Shown here piece after piece: positions 25,539-34,162 of a DNA stretch of 41,067 bases (position 1 is its first letter; each line of letters starts with the position of its first letter). The notes under the pieces are model-generated. The model made no database searches. It saw only the letters and a list, made by a program, of their open reading frames with translations, and was not told the DNA's origin. A program made the translations under genes and the position numbers. This DNA comes from an uncultured Akkermansia sp. (GTDB lineage Bacteria > Verrucomicrobiota > Verrucomicrobiia > Verrucomicrobiales > Akkermansiaceae), in assembly GCA_947626545.1 (NCBI GenBank), contig CANQSS010000018.1, forward strand, positions 1-41,067, written 5' to 3'.

Positions 25539-27086
25539 ATGACGGAAGAGAGCCGACCAGGAAATAATATCCCCTATATTATCGTGCAGGCGGGCGGGCG
25601 AGGCTCGCGGTTGGAGACGCTCACCACGAACAAGCCGAAAGCTCTGGTGCCCGTGGATAATCGTCCGATGATCTTTCATCTCTTCGAGCGCTATCCCAAG
25701 GCCAAGTTCCTCATCATCGCGGACTACCAGAAGGACACCTTCAAGCGGTATCTGGCGGCGTTCTGTGAGGCCGATTACGAAGTGATTGATGCCACACACA
25801 AGGGCACCTGTTCGGGCATTGCCGAGGCTCTGCAACGCATCCCGTCCGGAGCTCCCTTCATGCTCATCTGGTGCGACCTCACCCTCTCGGATGTCACGGG
25901 GATGCCGGAGACCGTGGAGAACAACTACCTGGGCATCTCCAAGGATTTCCCGTGCCGCTGGTCGTACCGTGACGGTCAGTTCATCGAAGAAGCCTCTGCG
26001 GAGAACGGTGTGGCGGGTATGTTCATTTTCCGCGACAAGGAACAGATAGCCGACGTCCCGCAGGAGGGAGAATTTGTACGCTACCTGGCAGGGAAGGAGA
26101 TTTCTTTCCGTCGGCTGGACATGTATGGCGGGCTGGAGGTGGGCACCATGCTCTCCTACTTCCAGAACGAGCTGAACCGACCGAAATGCCGTCCGTTCAA
26201 CAAGGTGGACTTTAAGGGCGACGTGGTCATCAAGTACCCCATCAACGAGCAGGGTGAGAAACTCGCCGTGAATGAAGGCAACTGGTACCGCAAAGCCAAG
26301 GAACTGGGCTATGAGAACATCCCGCAGATCTACGGCTACACCCCGCTGGTGATGGAGAAGGTGCGCGGCAAGAACGTGTATGAATACGCCTTCCTGACGC
26401 GCGGGTTCAAGCGGGCTCTGTTGGTGAAAATTGTGGATGCCCTCAAGCAGCTGCATGCCCTCGCCCCCGCCATCCCGGCGAATCAGGCGGATTGCGAGAA
26501 CAACTACATCACCAAAACCTTCGACCGCCTCGCCAAGGTGCAGCAACTCGTCCCCTTTGCGCAGGATGAATGGGTCACCATCAACGGCAAGCGTTGCCGC
26601 AACATCTACGCCATCAAAGACGAGGTCGTGGAGCAGATGCGCCGTATGTTCCCGAGCGAGTTCCACTTCATCCACGGCGACTGCACCTTCCACAACATGC
26701 TGCTGGAAACGGAGGGGGTGCGACCGGTGCTCATCGACCCGCGCGGCTATTTCGGCAAGACGGCGCTGTACGGCGACGCAGACTACGATTGGGCAAAGCT
26801 CTACTACAGCGTGGTGGGAGACTACGACCAGTTCAACCGCAAGAATTTCTCTCTGGAGATCCGTGAGAAGGACGTAGAGCTGGAAATCGTCTCCAATGGA
26901 TGGAGCGCACTGGAGGAGGACTTCTTTGAGCTGTGCGGGGCAGATCGCCGCAAGATCAAGCTGCTGCACGCGATTATCTGGCTGAGTCTCACCACCTACG
27001 CCTGGGAGGACTACGACGCCATCTGCGGCGCCTTCTACAAAGGGCTTCTGGAACTGCAAACCTACCTCGACGAACAGCGCGCATGA
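25539..27086 (+). CDS. Fused sugar/choline-type nucleotidyltransferase and kinase
   Basis: A 515-residue cytosolic two-domain protein. Residues 12-240 form a nucleotidyltransferase with the signature QAGGRGSRLETLT (17-29) and NKPKALVPV, as in sugar-1-phosphate and phosphocholine (LicC-like) transferases. Residues about 250-515 resemble a choline-kinase/aminoglycoside phosphotransferase fold: catalytic loop HGDCTFHN near 378 and the metal Asp in LIDPRG near 397. One protein could phosphorylate a small polyol, sugar or amino alcohol and then activate it as an NDP or CDP derivative. The substrate is unknown. It is first gene of the glycan operon and overlaps the next gene by 4 nt. The start MTEES was chosen because earlier codons fall in the inverted repeat. 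Confidence 0.8.
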   Translation: MTEESRPGNNIPYIIVQAGGRGSRLETLTTNKPKALVPVDNRPMIFHLFERYPKAKFLIIADYQKDTFKRYLAAFCEADYEVIDATHKGTCSGIAEALQRIPSGAPFMLIWCDLTLSDVTGMPETVENNYLGISKDFPCRWSYRDGQFIEEASAENGVAGMFIFRDKEQIADVPQEGEFVRYLAGKEISFRRLDMYGGLEVGTMLSYFQNELNRPKCRPFNKVDFKGDVVIKYPINEQGEKLAVNEGNWYRKAKELGYENIPQIYGYTPLVMEKVRGKNVYEYAFLTRGFKRALLVKIVDALKQLHALAPAIPANQADCENNYITKTFDRLAKVQQLVPFAQDEWVTINGKRCRNIYAIKDEVVEQMRRMFPSEFHFIHGDCTFHNMLLETEGVRPVLIDPRGYFGKTALYGDADYDWAKLYYSVVGDYDQFNRKNFSLEIREKDVELEIVSNGWSALEEDFFELCGADRRKIKLLHAIIWLSLTTYAWEDYDAICGAFYKGLLELQTYLDEQRA

Positions 27087-27460
27087 CTCCTGCCTCTCTC
27101 ACGCTCTCGTCCTTGCCGCACACTTGGATTCTGGATGTGGACGGCACACTCTGCGTGCACAACGGACACCTCCATGGCGGAGATGAACTGCTGCCGGGGG
27201 TGAAGGAGTTTTTTGCGCAGCTGCCGGAGGAAGACGTGGTGGTGCTGCTCACGAGCCGCAAGGAGGAGCACAGGGCAGCGTTGGAAGATTTTTTGCATCG
27301 AGAAGGAATCCGCTATAATTGGCTCATCTGCGGGGCGCCCGTGGGAGAGCGTATCCTCATCAACGACGACAAGCCCAGTGGTTTGTGCATGGCGTATGCG
27401 GTGAGGCAACGGCGCGACAGAACGTGGGATATTCATTGGAGCATTGATGAGGAGGTGTGA
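27083..27460 (+). CDS. Small HAD-family phosphatase of capsule type
   Basis: A 125-residue cap-less HAD protein. Motif I is DVDGTL (Asp18, Asp20), motif II TSRKEEH, and motif IV INDDKPSG. It is similar in size to the capsule-biosynthesis phosphatase group (EcbF/BcbF type). The start ATG overlaps the previous stop (ATGA) and its stop overlaps the next start (TGATG), so translation is tightly coupled. It probably dephosphorylates an intermediate made by, or related to, its upstream partner. Confidence 0.75.
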   Translation: MTPASLTLSSLPHTWILDVDGTLCVHNGHLHGGDELLPGVKEFFAQLPEEDVVVLLTSRKEEHRAALEDFLHREGIRYNWLICGAPVGERILINDDKPSGLCMAYAVRQRRDRTWDIHWSIDEEV

Positions 27461-28401
27461 TGATGCAACGAGAAGTCCACTTATTTGGTTTGCCCATCAT
27501 CCGGGTGAAGAAAACGGAATTGTGCGAGAAGCGCTATTTCCTGGGCATTCAATACAAAGTGAAGAAGTACGCACAGCGGTACGACAGCTTTGCAGAGGCC
27601 TTTGCCGCCAATGTGCGCGGCGTGCACGACCGCCGCATCAGGGTGATCGTCAACAACACGGGCGAGGCGGTCACGTACGCGCGCACCCACGCCCTCTGGT
27701 ACAAACCCGATGAACTCGTCTTCGGCAGCCGTCCTCAGCATGCCGACATCTTTCGCATGTTTGCCCCGCAGATTCCGGTCTTCTACTGCGGCAATGCAGC
27801 GGAACTCAATGAATCCCAAAGCATCGACGGAAATCACGTTGACCCCCTCCTCACAGGTCCTCAACTCATCGCGCTGAATAATCAGGGGAGACCTTTCCTG
27901 CAATCGTGGGCAGAGTACATGCAGGTTGATGTGTCGCCTCTCTCATACTCCCGCGCTGTTATCACTCCGGAAGTTGAACGCAGCGCTCTCATCAAAGCGC
28001 AGGCCCTGCGGCTCAATCTGGACAATTTCGTTTTTCTTTCGCCTGTCGCCCGTTCCTGCGAGGCTCTGCCGACCGCTTTTTGGGATGAGATTGAAACTTC
28101 TCTGCGAGCCAAAGGTCACGATGTGTTCTACAACTCCACGCTGTTCTCCATTCCGGAAGCCTACGCTCTCGCCTCACGTGCCAAGGCGATCATCGCTCTG
28201 CGCAGTGGTCTGTGCGATGTCCTTTGCGACCTTCCCGTTCCCCAGTTCATTATTTACTCCCACAACAAATTTCACGGCGATCTCCAACCCATGTACAGCT
28301 TCGAGCATTTTCCATGGGCTCACTCATCATCCATTTTCGAATATAACGCTTTGAAACAAGACATTCTTACTATTTCCGACTCGATCATTTCTCATCTATA
28401 A
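27460..28401 (+). CDS. Unrecognised glycan-locus protein, glycosyltransferase-like
   Basis: A 313-residue protein of no family I recognise. No signal peptide or membrane segment is evident. The C-terminal half has a Rossmann-like look: LDNFVFLSP, then a D-V-F-Y-N-S element, an Ala-rich helix and IIALRSGLCD near 245. This resembles the acceptor or nucleotide-binding half of GT-B glycosyltransferases (the xRSGxxD region of GT9-like enzymes). The gene that follows encodes a diverged paralogue with the same order of motifs. GGAGG lies just upstream of the ATG. Base use is GC-rich like the genes before it and unlike those after. Function is inferred from context only. Confidence 0.6.
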   Translation: MMQREVHLFGLPIIRVKKTELCEKRYFLGIQYKVKKYAQRYDSFAEAFAANVRGVHDRRIRVIVNNTGEAVTYARTHALWYKPDELVFGSRPQHADIFRMFAPQIPVFYCGNAAELNESQSIDGNHVDPLLTGPQLIALNNQGRPFLQSWAEYMQVDVSPLSYSRAVITPEVERSALIKAQALRLNLDNFVFLSPVARSCEALPTAFWDEIETSLRAKGHDVFYNSTLFSIPEAYALASRAKAIIALRSGLCDVLCDLPVPQFIIYSHNKFHGDLQPMYSFEHFPWAHSSSIFEYNALKQDILTISDSIISHL

Positions 28402-28407
28402 GACTTT

Positions 28408-29451
28408 ATGTGGCCATTCAAAAAAGTTGAGATCAACACGCGCGACCGCAGAGAACGTGAAATCAGTCTCTTAGGGATAACCGTTATTCAATATGGACAT
28501 ATAGAAACAAACGGTGTTCAAGAAACATATTTCGAAATTTTCCCTAAGTCATTTGAACATAATTTCCTTGATAGAATCATCCAGAAGATCGGAGAAGAGC
28601 ATGACTTTGTATGCATAATTAGAGCTAATGGGAATGGAGAAGCATATCTTGCCTGCCTCCTCTGGGATGAATTGCTACGAAAATACAAAGCCCAAAAACC
28701 TTGTATTGTCTTTCACAGAAAGATATTGGGGAACGTAATACGGGTTTTCAACACGGAGGTGCCTCTTTATTTCACAGAAGATATTCCGTACTCAAATTAT
28801 AACTTATATTTGACTCATAACCACATTAAATACAATGGAATTAACTTCTGTATACTACAATCTACTTTGAAGGATGCAAGCGCCTTGGCTGGGCTATACC
28901 TTAACGGCTATGGTACTCCATATCCAGATTATGTTAGGATTATACATGGTTGTTCAAATTGGGGGAAAATTTCCCCTCATTTCATAGCAAAGGATCGTTC
29001 GGTTACTGAACTCGTTGGTAATTTGGATCTGAATAATTTTGTATTTATAATTGCTGAGGCAAATGCTGTAAACCCCCTACCAAAAGAATTTTGGAAACAG
29101 CTATGTGAGCGATTGAAAAATAGAGGAATTGACGTGTTTGTGAACACCAAAACAGGGGTGAGTGAGTATGGAAAGTCTGCTTTCATAAGTATAAGTCAAG
29201 CTATGTGGTTGGCTTCTATGAGCAGGGGAATTATCGGTCTTCGCTCTGGTTTCTCAGAACTTGTTAGTACATCCCCTATGCAAAAGCACATTATTTACAC
29301 GAAATTTATGTGGGAACCCATTACCCCGCAGAATATGTTAAGAGCATATTCGCTTTCTTACTATCCACAAGTCGACACGAGTACTCTCCATGAGTATGAG
29401 TGGGAGGACAATGTAAATGAAATCCTTCAACAAATAGATAATGAGCTATAG
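28408..29451 (+). CDS. AT-rich paralogue of the preceding glycan protein
   Basis: A 347-residue protein with the same layout as its neighbour at 27460: FKKVEINTRDRRE start, LDLNNFVFIIA, DVFVNTKTG, and GIIGLRSGFSE near 277, then a Y-T-K-F-M-W segment. The identity looks low, so the two diverged long ago. It is the first gene of the AT-rich block, only 6 bp after a GC-rich relative. It is possibly a glycosyltransferase with a different acceptor, or the equivalent gene of a donor locus brought in by recombination. Confidence 0.6.
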   Translation: MWPFKKVEINTRDRREREISLLGITVIQYGHIETNGVQETYFEIFPKSFEHNFLDRIIQKIGEEHDFVCIIRANGNGEAYLACLLWDELLRKYKAQKPCIVFHRKILGNVIRVFNTEVPLYFTEDIPYSNYNLYLTHNHIKYNGINFCILQSTLKDASALAGLYLNGYGTPYPDYVRIIHGCSNWGKISPHFIAKDRSVTELVGNLDLNNFVFIIAEANAVNPLPKEFWKQLCERLKNRGIDVFVNTKTGVSEYGKSAFISISQAMWLASMSRGIIGLRSGFSELVSTSPMQKHIIYTKFMWEPITPQNMLRAYSLSYYPQVDTSTLHEYEWEDNVNEILQQIDNEL

Positions 29452-29477
29452 AAATTATAAATGTGGGACGTGTGATT

Positions 29478-30506
29478 ATGAAGCTGTACAGTGAACAGGA
29501 GAGAAAAGATCAAAAAGTTGTAACAGTTTGTGGTATAAAGGTCTACCAGAAGGAAGACTGTGGAGAGGGAGCTGCTACCGTGACAAGAATTTACCTCGGT
29601 GGTCTCGTGCGCACAGTTATTGAGAACGCTGAGCTAAAAAAGATATATGTCCTGGGAGTAAAAGTCAGAGAGAGCATATTGCCGATTCAGCACAGCAAAA
29701 TTAATGCAATATTGAGGAGGATTAATGATGTTTACTTCAATATGCAAGTGTTGGTACAAATTCCTGTGATTCACAGATATTTTACACAATATAGGAATTG
29801 TAATGCAGGCAAAGATATTATATTCATCGCTGGAGGACCAACTGCACTTTACTTTAACAATCAAAAGTGTGGAGGAATAAAGTGTGGTGTTAATGGGATT
29901 ATTTCAATTGTCGACGACCTTAACTACCTCTTCATTGAAGATACATTTTTGCACGATAAAAATCTTAATAAAGAAATCGATCAATACCAAGGAAATAACT
30001 GTCAGAAATTTTACGGAATATTGCCCTCCAGAAGAGTGCAGTTTTTAAATAGACGCGTTCACAATACCGATCGAATATCACCTATTCACATAAAAAATGG
30101 GGAGGCAAATGTCTTTCTTTTAGAAGATGTTGTGAATGGAAAATGGGCAATTGATTTGGAAGTAGAGGCCTTTGGCGATTTTTGTGGAGCAGCATTGAGC
30201 GCATTGCAGTTTCTTCTGTATACACATCCCAAAAGAATCTACCTAGTAGGCAATGATTGTACAAACCAAAAGTTAGCGTATCACTCTGATAGACCACACA
30301 ATGGTAATCATGCTCCCAAGATTAGGGGATACAAAATAATGAAGCAAGTTGTTGAAAGTATCTATCCAGACGTAGAAATTATTTCAGTGAATCCTGTAGG
30401 GTTGAAAGGAATTTTCAAAGATGTATATACGCAGTCGTATTTAAAGGAGCATCCTGAAATAGATGGGAACAAACATGAGATTATTCAGGAAGAAAAAATC
30501 ATGTGA
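29478..30506 (+). CDS. DUF115/Maf-like protein, possible CMP-sugar transferase
   Basis: A 342-residue protein. The core has the glycine-rich strand-turn KDIIFIAGGPT near 110-120. It continues CGVNGI, a shape shared by DUF115 (Maf) and GT42 sialyltransferases, both of which use CMP-activated keto sugars. Further on are GAALSALQFLLYTHPKRIYLVG and DCTNQ, a second nucleotide-fold strand. An N-terminal ~100 residues of unknown role precede it. The start at 29478 is the first ATG in frame; a GTG lies 15 nt upstream. Maf proteins glycosylate flagellin in other phyla; no flagellar gene is here, so a glycan acceptor is more likely. The transferase role is inferred. Confidence 0.5.
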   Translation: MKLYSEQERKDQKVVTVCGIKVYQKEDCGEGAATVTRIYLGGLVRTVIENAELKKIYVLGVKVRESILPIQHSKINAILRRINDVYFNMQVLVQIPVIHRYFTQYRNCNAGKDIIFIAGGPTALYFNNQKCGGIKCGVNGIISIVDDLNYLFIEDTFLHDKNLNKEIDQYQGNNCQKFYGILPSRRVQFLNRRVHNTDRISPIHIKNGEANVFLLEDVVNGKWAIDLEVEAFGDFCGAALSALQFLLYTHPKRIYLVGNDCTNQKLAYHSDRPHNGNHAPKIRGYKIMKQVVESIYPDVEIISVNPVGLKGIFKDVYTQSYLKEHPEIDGNKHEIIQEEKIM

Positions 30507-30586
30507 TCAATACCAAAGAATCCATGAGAAGAAAGAGGGAATTTATAATTGGGGGGAACAGTATGAAACGATAGGCATCGGAGAAA

Positions 30587-32161
30587 ATGGATAGGAATGA
30601 CATAAAGTTACTAGATTGTACCCTCAGAGATGGCGGGTATATCAACGGATGGAAATGGGGGAAGAATACGGCAAAGGACATAATCCATAACCTCACAAAA
30701 GCTCGAATCGATATCGTAGAGGTAGGTTTTTTGAGAGATATCGACTGTTATAACCCCGATATATCCGTTGGAAGTCGCATTGAGGAACTCAATGAATTAT
30801 TGCCTTTTGACAGGACGGGAACATCGTATTCAGCCATGGCGATGTGTTCAAATTATTCGAGCAGCAAATTGTCACCTTACAATGGAAGCGGAATAGAGAT
30901 TATCCGCACAACGATGCACGATTATGATGTCAAGGAGGGGTTAGATTTTGCGGGCGAAATAAAAAAGAAGGGCTATAAGGTGAGCATCAATCCCATCAAT
31001 ATAATGGGTTATAAGGATGAGCAAATTATGTGGATAATAGAAAAAGTCAATGAAGTGCATCCTTGGCAGTTTTCTATCGTGGACACCTTTGGGAGCATGA
31101 AACGTCGCGATCTGGATAGAATTGTGAGTATCGTCGATCAAAATTTGGAGCAAAATATTCGTTTGGCAATCCACTTGCACGAAAATATGTCTCTTAGTTT
31201 TTGTCTAGCTCAGATTTTTCTGGATAAAGATCTGAAGCGTCCCATCACAATAGATGGCAGTTTACTCGGGATGGGAAGAAATCCGGGGAATTTACCCCTC
31301 GAAATTATCGCTGATTACTGCAATGAATACTGCGGAAAAAATTACGAACTAGATTACCTCCTTGATGCCATTTATGAGCACATTGAACCTCTCAAAGGGA
31401 AAACGGAATGGGGATACTCAGTTGAATATTTCCTGTCAGGAAAATACAATTTACACAGGAATTACGCAGAACACTTCTTGAAAAAGGGCGATTTGTCTAG
31501 TAAGGACGTCAATCATATCCTGGCTCGTATAGATGACAGCAGAAAGACAAAATTTGATGCGGCGTACGCCGATGAGGTTTATCGAGACTACAAAAACAAT
31601 CGTATAGATGATTCAAAAACAATTGAATACCTGAAAGGGGAAGTAAGTCGAAGAAAGGTATTGATTTTAGCGCCGGGGCATAGTCTGAAGAAGCATCAGG
31701 ATGAAGTAGAAGAATACCTTGCTGAAAATGATCCCATCGTCATAAGTGTCAATTTCCTTCCGGATGTTTTTCCCGTGGATTTTGCTTTCTTTAGCAATCC
31801 GAGGCGTTTGGAGCAATACTCAGGGCAGCACCACCGAACGCAGATCATCACGACCTCCAATATCCTACACGCTGACAATGAACTCCGCTTAAATTACAAT
31901 GACCCGAATAGGGGAGAAGGCACTGAAGAAAACGGTTTTATACTTCTCTTAAATCTTCTCCAAAAATTGAATGTACAAGAGGTGGCTGCAGCGGGTGCTG
32001 ATGGATACACAGATGAGGAGAATTATTGTGATGATCGGCTTCATTCGCTCCGAAAACACTCGCACTCCTTCAATCAAATGGTCGCGCGACATATAAAAGG
32101 AATGAATTGCGCGGTTACCTTCATAACTCCGTCATTGTATGATTTAGAATTTGAAAAATGA
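30587..32161 (+). CDS. HMGL-type pyruvate aldolase fused to a DUF115-like domain
   Basis: A 524-residue fusion. Residues 1 to about 290 form an HMG-CoA lyase/DmpG-type barrel: LLDCTLRDGGY (Asp10, Arg14, Asp15) and the metal pair His196-x-His198 in IHLHEN. These enzymes make or break C-C bonds next to pyruvate-like carbons. Residues about 355-524 are a Rossmann-like domain opening KVLILAPGHSLKKH and ending with a conserved LRKHSHSFNQM helix, similar to the DUF115-like neighbour. Joining pyruvate to an aldose would give a 3-deoxy-2-keto sugar acid. The stop overlaps the kdsC-like start (ATGA), so the two are translationally coupled. Confidence 0.72.
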   Translation: MDRNDIKLLDCTLRDGGYINGWKWGKNTAKDIIHNLTKARIDIVEVGFLRDIDCYNPDISVGSRIEELNELLPFDRTGTSYSAMAMCSNYSSSKLSPYNGSGIEIIRTTMHDYDVKEGLDFAGEIKKKGYKVSINPINIMGYKDEQIMWIIEKVNEVHPWQFSIVDTFGSMKRRDLDRIVSIVDQNLEQNIRLAIHLHENMSLSFCLAQIFLDKDLKRPITIDGSLLGMGRNPGNLPLEIIADYCNEYCGKNYELDYLLDAIYEHIEPLKGKTEWGYSVEYFLSGKYNLHRNYAEHFLKKGDLSSKDVNHILARIDDSRKTKFDAAYADEVYRDYKNNRIDDSKTIEYLKGEVSRRKVLILAPGHSLKKHQDEVEEYLAENDPIVISVNFLPDVFPVDFAFFSNPRRLEQYSGQHHRTQIITTSNILHADNELRLNYNDPNRGEGTEENGFILLLNLLQKLNVQEVAAAGADGYTDEENYCDDRLHSLRKHSHSFNQMVARHIKGMNCAVTFITPSLYDLEFEK

Positions 32162-32679
32162 ACAAGCTTGAACAACTCAAACATTTTGTCATTGATGTAG
32201 ATGGAACAATGACTGATGGAGGGATATACTTTGACGAGGAGGGAAGAGAGAGTAAAAAATTTTGCACACGTGATGCAGCAGCTTTTTTTGTAGCACACTA
32301 CCTTGGAATCGAAATTATTGTAATCACGGGTAGGGAATCATTAGCAGCAAAGAAACGCCTTACTGAGCTGAAGGTGGATCATTTATTTCAAGCTGTGAGA
32401 GACAAGAAGCAGTTTTTAGAAAAATTCATGGACGATCACAAGATATCTCAAGAAGAACTGGGATACATTGGGGATGATTTAAATGATTTGTCGGCTATGG
32501 GATTAGCTTCATTTGTGGGATGTCCAAAAGATAGTTGCAAAGAAGTGAAGAATATGGCGCATTATGTCAGCCCGGTCTGTGGTGGAGATGGAGCCGTGCG
32601 AGACATTGTTGAGTACGTCTTATCTCAGAGAGGAGAATGGGCGTCAGCTATCAAGAAAGTCTACAATACAGGAATATAG
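32158..32679 (+). CDS. KdsC-like HAD phosphatase
   Basis: A 173-residue cap-less HAD phosphatase matching KdsC (3-deoxy-manno-octulosonate-8-phosphate phosphatase) and its relatives in nonulosonate pathways. It carries DVDGTMTDG (Asp13, Asp15), ITGRES, the DKK lysine region, and GYIGDDLNDL near 104. The usual length is about 170-190. It presumably strips phosphate from the keto-sugar acid made by the upstream aldolase before cytidylylation. It overlaps the aldolase by 4 nt and ends 1 nt before the epimerase start. Whether the substrate is Kdo-8-phosphate or a variant cannot be told. Confidence 0.85.
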   Translation: MNKLEQLKHFVIDVDGTMTDGGIYFDEEGRESKKFCTRDAAAFFVAHYLGIEIIVITGRESLAAKKRLTELKVDHLFQAVRDKKQFLEKFMDDHKISQEELGYIGDDLNDLSAMGLASFVGCPKDSCKEVKNMAHYVSPVCGGDGAVRDIVEYVLSQRGEWASAIKKVYNTGI

Positions 32680-32680
32680 T

Positions 32681-33382
32681 ATGTTTGAAGAAATTAAAGA
32701 AAGGGTGTGCCTCGCAAATAAGAATCTTCCTCAACTGGGTCTTGTATGTTGGACATGGGGAAATGTAAGTGAGGTCACGCCGGATAGGCACTATTTGGTT
32801 ATTAAGCCTTCAGGTGTTGAATACGATGACATGAGCCCGACCGATATGGTTGTCGTAAGAATGTCCGATGGCGCGGTGGTGGAAGGAAATTTGAGGGCGT
32901 CCACGGATACACCAACCCATATTGAGTTATACAAAAAATTCCCACAGGTTGGAGGAATCACACATACTCATTCAATCAATGCGACTGCTTTTGCCCAAGC
33001 GAATGTGAGTGTGCCGGCTTTAGGTACGACTCACGCGGATTATTTCCATGGTGCCATCCCGTGTACGCGTGGACTACGACCTGACGAAGTCAATGATGGA
33101 TACGAATTCCACACGGGGCAAGTGATTGTCGAGACCTTCCGCGAACATAAAATCTCTCCCGACGAGATTCCCGGTGTTCTCGTTGCAAATCATGGGGTAT
33201 TTGCATGGGGAAAAGACGCGTTGGAGTCTGTGTATCACGCTTCGGCATTGGAAATTGTAGCTGAAACAGCTCTCAAAACATTGTTTTTGAACAAGCAATC
33301 TCGATTGTCACAATTCATTCTGGATAAACATTACTCCAGGAAACACGGAAAGGGCGCATACTATGGACAGGGGAAAAAATAG
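32681..33382 (+). CDS. araD: L-ribulose-5-phosphate 4-epimerase
   Basis: A 233-residue class II aldolase-fold epimerase interconverting L-ribulose 5-phosphate and D-xylulose 5-phosphate. It aligns almost without gaps to E. coli AraD (231). All catalytic and zinc residues are kept at the same numbers: Asp76, His95, His97, Asp120 and His171, plus the C-terminal Tyr of YYGQ. The ATG at 32681, right after the KdsC-like stop, was chosen over an earlier start inside that gene because the AraD N-terminus (MFEEIKERV) begins there. In a glycan locus, not an arabinose operon, it probably supplies a five-carbon precursor. Confidence 0.9.
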   Translation: MFEEIKERVCLANKNLPQLGLVCWTWGNVSEVTPDRHYLVIKPSGVEYDDMSPTDMVVVRMSDGAVVEGNLRASTDTPTHIELYKKFPQVGGITHTHSINATAFAQANVSVPALGTTHADYFHGAIPCTRGLRPDEVNDGYEFHTGQVIVETFREHKISPDEIPGVLVANHGVFAWGKDALESVYHASALEIVAETALKTLFLNKQSRLSQFILDKHYSRKHGKGAYYGQGKK

Positions 33383-34118
33383 GGTGGTCGGAATTATACC
33401 GGCAAGATACCAATCAAGCAGATTTCCGGGGAAACCATTAGCCGATATCTGCGGAAAGCCTATGATATGGTGGGTATGTCAGCAGGTAAGAAAGGTTCAA
33501 GCTATAGAGAGAGTTTATGTAGCCACAGACGATGAAAGAATTCGAACCGTCTGTCAGCAGTTTGGTATAGATGTTGTGATGACTTCTCCGCATCATCCAA
33601 CAGCTTTTTCACGTGTTTGCGAGCTTTCAAAGGAAGTTGACGCGGACTTTTACATCGTCATTAACGGTGATGAGCCCCTGATCAATCCTGAACACATAGC
33701 ACGTGTTATTCCCACTGACACCGATCGGCCCAATGAAAAAATTGCAATCAACACGATTGCTCCGATGCATAGTCCGGCGGAGGTCAATGATAGTTCCAAC
33801 ATAAAGGTTGTTTTCGACAAAAATCAACGAGCGTTGTATATGTCAAGAACGCCCATCCCTTACCCCAACAAGCGAATAGATTTTTGCTACTGGAAACATG
33901 TGGGCATAACATGTCTGTCAAAAGCAATGGTGGAGGCGTATTCGAAAATGCCTAAGGGAGAATTTGAGAGCATCGAAGGTATTGATCATTTGAGAATCAT
34001 TGATGCCGGCGAAACAATGCGTTTCGTTAAAATAGAGCAAGGAGAAACCTTGTCCGTCGATACCCCCATGGATATAGAGAAAGTGCGGAAGATTATTGAA
34101 AAACATTCGCAAACGTAA
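33363..34118 (+). CDS. KdsB-like CMP-keto-sugar synthetase
   Basis: A 251-residue cytidylyltransferase of the KdsB family, which joins CMP to a 3-deoxy-2-keto sugar acid. It has the nucleotide loop IIPARYQSSRFPGKPL, metal site NGDEPLI, KVVFDK...ALYMSRTPIPYP, HVGI, and the terminal VDTPMDIEKVRKII. The usual substrate element (HxSGTDR) is replaced by HPTAFSR, suggesting an altered sugar. Its start overlaps araD by 20 nt. With the aldolase and phosphatase it forms a compact synthesis cassette. No KdsA is nearby. Confidence 0.85.
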   Translation: MDRGKNRVVGIIPARYQSSRFPGKPLADICGKPMIWWVCQQVRKVQAIERVYVATDDERIRTVCQQFGIDVVMTSPHHPTAFSRVCELSKEVDADFYIVINGDEPLINPEHIARVIPTDTDRPNEKIAINTIAPMHSPAEVNDSSNIKVVFDKNQRALYMSRTPIPYPNKRIDFCYWKHVGITCLSKAMVEAYSKMPKGEFESIEGIDHLRIIDAGETMRFVKIEQGETLSVDTPMDIEKVRKIIEKHSQT

Positions 34119-34162
34119 ATCCAAAGGAGCAGTATCCCCTTACTCATAAACAGTATGTATAT

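Noticed and set aside
25500..27059. A 519-codon minus-strand frame opposite the nucleotidyltransferase-kinase
   Set aside because: It is a mirror frame of a GC-rich gene, with no recognisable domain; the plus-strand gene carries clear catalytic motifs.
32564..32680. Upstream extension of the AraD gene
   Set aside because: It overlaps the KdsC-like gene, and alignment with E. coli AraD begins exactly at the ATG at 32681.
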